Positions 56,500-64,000 of a stretch of 64,000 bases of DNA are shown in pieces. How positions within the stretch are numbered: the first letter of the stretch is position 1; every line of letters starts with the position of its first letter. This DNA is from Magicicada septendecula. Taxonomy: Eukaryota > Arthropoda > Insecta > Hemiptera > Cicadidae. A program made the position numbers and the translations under genes. The DNA is taken from assembly GCA_034769895.1 (NCBI GenBank), contig CM068367.1, positions 346,541,611 through 346,605,610 of the forward strand, read 5' to 3'. The notes beneath the pieces are model-generated. The model was not told the DNA's origin and did not search any database. It saw only the letters and a program-made list of their open reading frames with translations.

Positions 56500-59400
56500 T
56501 GCCTTTACTGTCAGAAAAAAAATATTTTAACATTTTTTTACTATATTGGCTACAAGATTGAAGTAAAAGACTAAATCATTAATTATTAATGAAGGCGAAA
56601 CTAGGGAAATCAAGTTTTCGAAGTGTGTATACAACACTGCATAACGTTAGAAAGGAAGAAAAGGCCAGAAGATAGGTGAAAGTAGTGTTATTAAAACTGT
56701 CAAACTTGATGCACTGGACATGTTGATGAAATATATATATTCAATGATTACCGCCTCAAAACCAGGTCTCTTGATTGGACTGAAAGATATTGCGGAATCA
56801 GGTTTTAAGGGAAAGGAAACGGGGTCAGAAGTTTAACACTTACGCTTAAGATCAGATCCCGTCGGCAGCTTTCATAGTTTGTCGCTGCAAGTCTTCGGTG
56901 CAGCGCAGGAAAACAAATTGACCACAAAAAGGTTGCAAATTAAGACAAAGCTTGTCCGCGTGAGCAACGGAGGAATGTGTCTACGCCTGTTTTGGTTATT
57001 AAAGGCAAGGTTGCATGTCTTTCTCATTAGTCACCGACTTGTAGTAATAAAATCTTAACCTAGGTCAATACACTCATAAACCGCAGTATTCTGCTGTAGC
57101 TCGTTTCCAATGTGAAGTCACAACAGTTAATGCATTCTTCTTTTGTAAATAAAAATATTCATTAGGAAGAAACTACTATTTTACATATGCACATATAGAA
57201 GCGCAGGCGCAGGCGCATAAACATCAATTTGCTGGCCATTAACCCGGATTATTACTCGGTTAACTTTACCCTTTATTTTTGTCGCGAAGGCCAATAACTA
57301 TTAGCCTTAGCGTAACATTTTTATTGGAATATTTGACAATCAAGGTCAGTAAATATGGGCGTGTACTTGCATTCACACCCACCCACACACACACACTGTG
57401 GCACAGTCCATACTCGCGCGCTTTGCATATCCGTAATTCAGTTTACGTTATTATGCTGCTGAACAACAGGCAGATGTTCAGTGTGTACAAGCGTAGGCAA
57501 GGTCAGTTTCGCGTGCCCTGCATTAACGTTTTGAAAAGTCCGCTTTATTTAAATGGAGCTTCGTTTTCTTTTGGCCGTATACAAACATTTTCATTTTACA
57601 AACATTTTACAAATTTATCAGAAAATATCCATATGCAAAGTTATTAAACTTTTTGGGGTACAAAAGAAAAACGGAACGTTGCATTGGTCTAAATTAAATA
57701 TTACGTGTGACTGCGTGTTAGTACTGTATTTGTATTTTTATATTTTAGGTCAAACGATAAAGAAAAAATTCAACTACAATAATAACAAAAAATCGGTATG
57801 GAGAACAATACATACATGACTTCCATGTTTTAATTAAATATAAAATTATTTTTAATATATACGCTCAAAACAAACCAAGTATATCACCATGCTTTTGGTA
57901 AAAACGCTGTGAGAGATTATCAAAATACGAATTGTACATAGTTGTTAATATTTAAAAAATAAAGAATTAATTTGATAAAATTATCTTTTATTTAAACAAG
58001 GCGAAAGAAAGCGTATACCGCCCAGCGTTTTGTTTTCTGTGAATGTCTGAAAACAAAAAATTATTTTGTTTACATATCCGTGGTTACATAGCATGGAACG
58101 ATATCAATTGTTAATATTTTATTGGAATATTTAAGTTTTCGGTCGAATAAATTTATAACATCAATACAAAAATTTACTCTCTCCCCCTTCAACTTTTGAT
58201 TTACAGATATTTCATCTACATTTCTACAGTGGATTATTATGATCTTCTTTTCAGGATACTTTATTTATCAAAATTAAGTACTTTACTCCTGTTAAAACGT
58301 AAAACGTTGCAGGTAAACTACCCATTCTCCTTAACCGATCTTCACCAAAATCAAAAGTCCTTGAGGACTCTTACAACTCGGGCACATATGCAAAAATTAT
58401 TTGATTCTGTTTGAATTTGCGGTAGTTATCGTTCGCCGTAGAAAAAATGCTACACACAGGCACCTTTCGGAAAATGACTTTTCTTCATGTTTTGAGGGTA
58501 GTACAATCAGAATCTGCCCTTATCTGGAACACAATTTTTTTTCACGATCACCATACTTTCACTTCCTTACGGAACACGGAAGTAAAATCAGATAAACATG
58601 AAAAATTCTGAAACTAGTTTAAACAACTCATGTCAAATGAGTGATGAGTGAAAAATACCAACCTTATTAAACTTTAAACTTTACAATTGAACTTTAACCT
58701 TTTTTTTGGTTTGGAAGCACTGTAAAAGAAAGTACTATTCTATTACCACAGTGATGGAAAGTCAACTACATGAGTAGCCCTACATAATTACGTACAAGTG
58801 AAACGATTTGCCTTGCAGAATCGAATCCAGTTGAAAAGCGAGCAGAGTAGGCTTACTGCCATGGCAAGCAGTGGCGTGGCGTGGGTACATAACAGCTGTT
58901 GCCGGTTGTGATACGGCTAAAACTTAGCCTAAAAATTAATTCGAATTTTGTATAGTACCTTTTAGAACCAAATATTTTTTTAGAGTATTTTCTATCATTC
59001 GCTGGCAGAAGAAGAAAGTCCCGGTTCAACGGGATCTGACTGCATTATACTTATACAGAATAAATCAGGACACAAATAATCGAATTAAAAATAATAAAGA
59101 CAAACAGAGAAACACATGACTAAACGAACAAAACACAAATAGGTATCTACGTAGTAACTGCTACATGTCGGTTCCGAAAACGACCATAGCTGCTAACTGA
59201 GCGTTTTGCCGGTTTATACAACGGTAACACATTGGGTGGACGAATGTGTCCCCCATCCACAGTCAATACAGTGACAAATACAACGAGGTCAATGACCATA
59301 TGCATTAAAGCATTGCCGATGTCCGAGCCGGCAACACAAGACAGGGCAAGTGCCCAGCAGTTCTAAAGCAATGCTATGCTTTTCTTCAAGTTTCCCTACT

Positions 59401-62400
59401 CATATTGTTAGGATTTCAAAATATTAAATAACCAAAGTATTCATTCTGAGATATAATTAATATTATTTTCTCTTATTTCCGCCGACAACAGCGGTTACAT
59501 GGACGCCACGCTACTGATGGCAAGGCACAAACCAACACTCAGGCACTTCTACTTTGTGTTGAACAATGTGTAATTTTGTTTTCTCCTTATATGTGTGGGT
59601 ATTCTGTTCACCTTCGTTTCAACTGGATTCTGCGAAGTAAGTCGTTTCGTTAAATACACCTAGTTACATTAGCATATGAGTGCTTAGCGTTTACCTGATA
59701 TTTTGTCAGTGGAGTGACAGAACAATGTTTACATCGTATGGCTCATTCTCGAAATGTCGTACATTCAAGACATAAAAGTTTTCTTAAAATTTTTATAAAT
59801 ATCAAAGATGGAAGAAAATAAAAACTATAGATTTATTTATCTTTGTGAACTTGTTTAATAGGTGCCCATGGACTGATGAAAACGTTCGTTTCATCTTCGT
59901 GTTTGACTTAGTTTTAGAATTAGAAATAATTCATAGTGTTTGACAGAGCATGTATAATTTTGTTATTAAAAAACAAGTATTTAATTTGTAAACTTATCTT
60001 GTTTTTTTGTTGTCCATGAAGATGACGAGATGATCCTAACGATAATAAAAAACTTTACTTTACTTTACTAAAACTTTCATAATAACACTATTAAACATAA
60101 AACTCACAAAACTGTTTCTGTTCCTGTCTTCCCGCATAAAAAAGAATGCTGCTGTCAACTACTCAAAATTAATTCGTTGTATTTCAATTCAATCTACGGA
60201 GGTAACAATTGTTTATGGGACAAGTCATTTCTAATATATGTTAAAAAAGTTACAAGCTCCAAAGTTTGAATCTTTAGTTATAACGTTTTCCTTAAGTAAA
60301 ATATTACATTTGAATTTTTGTATAATCCGTAACTTTTAAGGTCCTGCAGGAAATTAAAAACTTAGTAAGCAGACGCTCATTGAGGTAACATTATGTATAC
60401 TTTCGTAATTTTTATGACAACGTAAATTATATTTAAAGTTTGTTTAAGTAGTAAGAATGCAATTTATAAAAAAAACTAATTTCTGTAACAGGACAACAAA
60501 AGGTATGTTATTTTGTGAATTACCCGTTTTTGGTTTTTATGTTTCAGAACTATTTTATTTGAAGACTGTTAACGATTTTTGGTATAGCTGAAACGCTGTT
60601 TTAAAAAAAATAGTCATGATGGCTAACTCCCGTTTTTCATATTTTCTCCTATTACTCATCCTTCGTGAGTAAAATATATAGAATTTACATATGCATGTAC
60701 GACATATGTATGAAATTTTTGCATATTTTTCTATTTACTCATCCCATCCGTTATGGTAATTCAATTGAAAACATTAAAAACTTATATAAGTAAATCTATG
60801 TACACCTAAGTGGTAATACAATGATCCATTTGTACATTTTACCGTAAATATATTCCATCTATGCATGGCATATTACCGATAATCGCAATAACGAGTGTCA
60901 GTAGCCAAGTAGATAACTTGAAATGATACTGAATTTGAGGATGCTAAAAGTCGTCACCTTCTTCTTGTACTACATTGCCATGGTTTAGGCACTTTGTTCC
61001 GATCTCAAAGGCTATTTTTTCCATCTCTTCGAAGTTTTCCAACACCTAATTCTTCGCCCACAGGTTTATATTTCAATATTTGTTTCCTGAATTCGCCCCA
61101 CAGGTGTTGTCTTCACTACCTCCGATACTTCGCTATTTCACCCATGATACTCTTGATTTCCAGGCTTCTTGTAGTACAATCGCAATTTTCAATCTATCCA
61201 ATAAATCACAACCTTTATCTTTCCGCAAAAACGCCTCAATTAATCTTCCTCGTATTCTTGTCAACGGCCAACATTTACGTCGATACACCAGAACGAGTTT
61301 GTTTGGCCGTGGTCTTACAAAATTTCACCTCTGCGTCTATTCTAATTTTGTGCTTTAGCGTTCTGTGGACATTTCCGCATTATCGTTCGAAATCTGATGA
61401 TTTTTCCTGTCGACATCTCCTACCTAGTCACATGTAATATTGTTCCCAGTATAATTAAATTAAATGATAACATGCTCTAAAAATTATCGAATGCAAAATG
61501 CAATACAGTATCTGAAAAACGATCATGGAAGAAGTGAATCTGTTAGGACATATATGAAACTATTTACTCGGGTAATCTTACGTTTCATAACATTTATCAC
61601 ACTGCAATTTCGTTTATTTACTGAAACATTTATTTACTTCTTTCGTTCTTAAGTATGTGTATTGTATCAAATTGAGATTAAGGGGGAAGGTGTACAATGT
61701 GGAGACAATTTCTGGTAATAAATAATAAGCACCCAATCAGGGCTGAGTTTAAGCACCCGATTATGGAAATACATTTCATTAAGGGACACAACGTTACATA
61801 TTGTGCTATCCATTATGTGTGAAATGATTGTATACAAACTCAGTAGTCCGTTAATAGACAAATTGGTATAAAAATAAATTTATGAACTTTTAGCGTAACG
61901 AGGGAAAAGATACGTAATCTTTTGTTCTGATGTACAAGTTACTACCAAGTTCTGAGAAAGTATCATGTAGCTTTACATATATTGGTATTAGTATTTCTGA
62001 CTTCAAGCGGAGTGTTTATCTCAAATAAAAAGTGATTACAAAACTAACTCACATTACTGCCATAGTAGGTAGAGTAGGTGAGAACTTTGAAACGAAATTA
62101 CATTTGTACGGTTGAGCAACAGCCGTGTTGGCCTTTTACACGTGTTGGCGGACTAGAGCGTGGCTTCCCGCCATTGGATTCACTACCCACGTATAAGGTT
62201 TATTTTTAAGGGGCAGTGAGTAACTTTGAAGGGAGTACAGTATACTGAATGCACAGGTAAAGTAATTTGCCATGGTTTACGATATATGAGGGTGATATTA
62301 TGATTCCCTTTGCAACTGCTTCGTGTTGTGCTAGTTCTTCGTACCGTGCTGTAACGGGATAACTATGCACGTATCAGTGTGATGTGTGTATTTACACATT

Positions 62401-64000
62401 TTCTCGCGTGTATATTGGGCCTCAGTTTAATGTCGGCTCCCAGCGGCAAAGTGGGAAGCTCATACTATGCAGCAGTATCACTGACTGATTAGCTATCGCC
62501 TCGGTGGTGTGAACAAATCTGCTATCTGCCTATAAACATAATTAAATATTTGCATGTTTATACATAAATATAAACTATTACATGTTTGCCTGCGGCGGAA
62601 ATATAACCAAGCCAAGCGGTGTACCGACTTCATGCGCCAACAACCTATAACATTGTCGTTTCAAACACTAAACACTTTTTTTTAATTTGATAAGTAGTAC
62701 TTCTGGTATAAAGTACAAAACTTCATAGGAACTATACGTGATAGCTTAGTTAATATAACTGAAAAGAGAATGGATTTAAATATATTTTTTAGTAACGAGG
62801 AACATACGGGAATACTGTTTATTTGGCAAAGTTTTTACAAGTGCAAGGTTAATTCTACCAAATTTCAAAAACACGTTGAAAGAATTATCTAAACTTTATT
62901 TAACGAAGCTGAACGATGTCACATTTCGTCCGAAGGATACTTTGCGAAAAAACTGGTACATACGAGGGACATGATTCTGAACAGCATATCCATGGAAGTA
63001 CATCTATCCCCCCCCCCCAATAGGCTATCGCGTTATTGTCTTTTTTATACTGATATAAGAGAGATACGTTTAAAAGTATAAAGTTTACCCAGGCAGTGAA
63101 AAGGAAATAATATTGACGTCACCCTTCTTGAGCACGAATTCTTAAGAAAAAAAGTTTTTGTTTCCAGCTCTTCGTCTGTGACTCTGTATATCCAGATTCA
63201 TACTCAAGCAGTATGTTACTTTACATTAATTGCGGTATGAACGTTTCATGAATACTCAGTCGGATAGGACGAACGCTAGACTAATTTACTGATTTTCGGA
63301 ATATGGCCGAGCGACTTCAATATTGTTAAAACAGTCTGTCTTACCGTAGCGTTCTCCCTATAATCTTTAGATTTCCGAGACAGTTGCAGTGGGTTACTAT
63401 TTTACACTTTCTCAGTCTAACGTACAGTGCACGTATAGTACTCTGCCCATAATCCTGCACCCGCCCGATCAAACTCTTACGTTGTCTCTCTCAAAGGCAG
63501 TAACTGCCTCCATCGCCTGCGTGCCTGACAGGTTGATTCTGACGAGTCGCATGGAATATTAAGTTATATTTATTTTTATTATCAATACTATACACAGGTG
63601 ATGAATAGTCGTAGCTTTCAGCAACAAATGAATGGTTGCTATGTCGTGCGCCAGCTGTGTTGGAGACTCATAAGGAAAATGATACACGTACACGTACATC
63701 CAGAAGATTCAATTTTCGGACCACTAAATGATGCAAAAAACATAACGTTACCAAATGTAACGTAGGTATACAGTTATTAAATTATCAAATGTAAATTTTG
63801 AATATCGGCCTAGAAGTATTAAAAACAACTGCCCAGTTCGTTAAGTAGGTATTTTCGTCTAATTCGATGTAATTACATTTGTAAATATAACGCATCTATC
63901 TTGTAACTGTCATGCTGCCAAATTTAATTTTAGCTAAGTAAATTAATTATCAGTTATTTAAATTTCTGAGTACCGGTGTTTATGTCAATAGCTATAAACG
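56500..64000. other. Gene-free right end of window
   Basis: No supported gene. A weak LINE-like trace on the minus strand is listed separately. The rest is AT-rich with short homopolymers (for example a C-run near 63009). Confidence 0.45.
61140..61420 (-). pseudogene. Weak LINE C-terminal trace
   Basis: On the minus strand a YRRKCWPLTR-like stretch followed by L-RFCGKI resembles the YG-ECW-LT / F-RKI region of LINE ORF2 ends, after several changes. Short and diverged. Confidence 0.3.

Noticed and set aside
60994..61437. Plus-strand frame of 147 codons
   Set aside because: Better explained as the complement of a decayed LINE end on the minus strand; no domain in this frame.

Overview
The window is eukaryotic, almost certainly animal and most likely arthropod, nuclear DNA. 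It is AT-rich and intron-style, with long (CA)n tracts, decayed LINE, Penelope-like and DNA-transposon remnants, and an interstitial block of the insect-type telomere unit (CCTAA/TTAGG). No host protein-coding gene could be recognised in either flank, and the species cannot be named from the sequence alone.

The centre (23121-40787, 17,667 bp) is one complete Polinton/Maverick element of the adintovirus-like kind. It has terminal inverted repeats of about 1.23 kb whose tips start AGTAGGGGG, and a perfect 6-bp target-site duplication (TGTATC) on both sides. On the minus strand, read from the middle to the left, it carries: retroviral-type integrase with a chromo-like tail, A32/FtsK-type packaging ATPase, a DUF8207-like protein, a phage-tail-fibre-like repeat protein, a basic protein with a parvovirus-type phospholipase A2 motif, an adenain-type cysteine protease, a penton-like minor capsid protein and a double-jelly-roll major capsid protein. 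On the plus strand are a protein-primed family B DNA polymerase, a conserved small protein with a possible nuclease fold, and a 97-residue conserved protein. A BIR (inhibitor-of-apoptosis type) gene lies on the minus strand between integrase and polymerase, inside what looks like the first intron of the polymerase gene. The recognised reading frames are open, so the copy looks young: replication (polymerase), integration (integrase), virion building (two capsid proteins, protease, ATPase), possible entry (phospholipase motif, fibre) and possible host control (BIR) are all present.

The inner margins of this element (24172-26200 and 37758-39570) are built from tandem repeats and short fragments of its own genes: a protease fragment locked into both inverted repeats, a polymerase micro-fragment, and a copied gene end.

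The left flank (1-23114) holds a repeat family at 1-2450, a LINE tail, three long palindromes at 2.7-5.0 kb whose arms have hammerhead-ribozyme-like layout, a fourth foldback with a clear hammerhead-like core at 10.9 kb, and a nearly identical 1.76-kb tandem duplication at 17.0-20.6 kb. The right flank (40794-64000) holds LINE fragments, a Penelope-like 3' end, a candidate solo LTR, and a neatly delimited 863-bp Merlin/ISXO2-type transposon with 8-bp target duplications and an internally deleted transposase.
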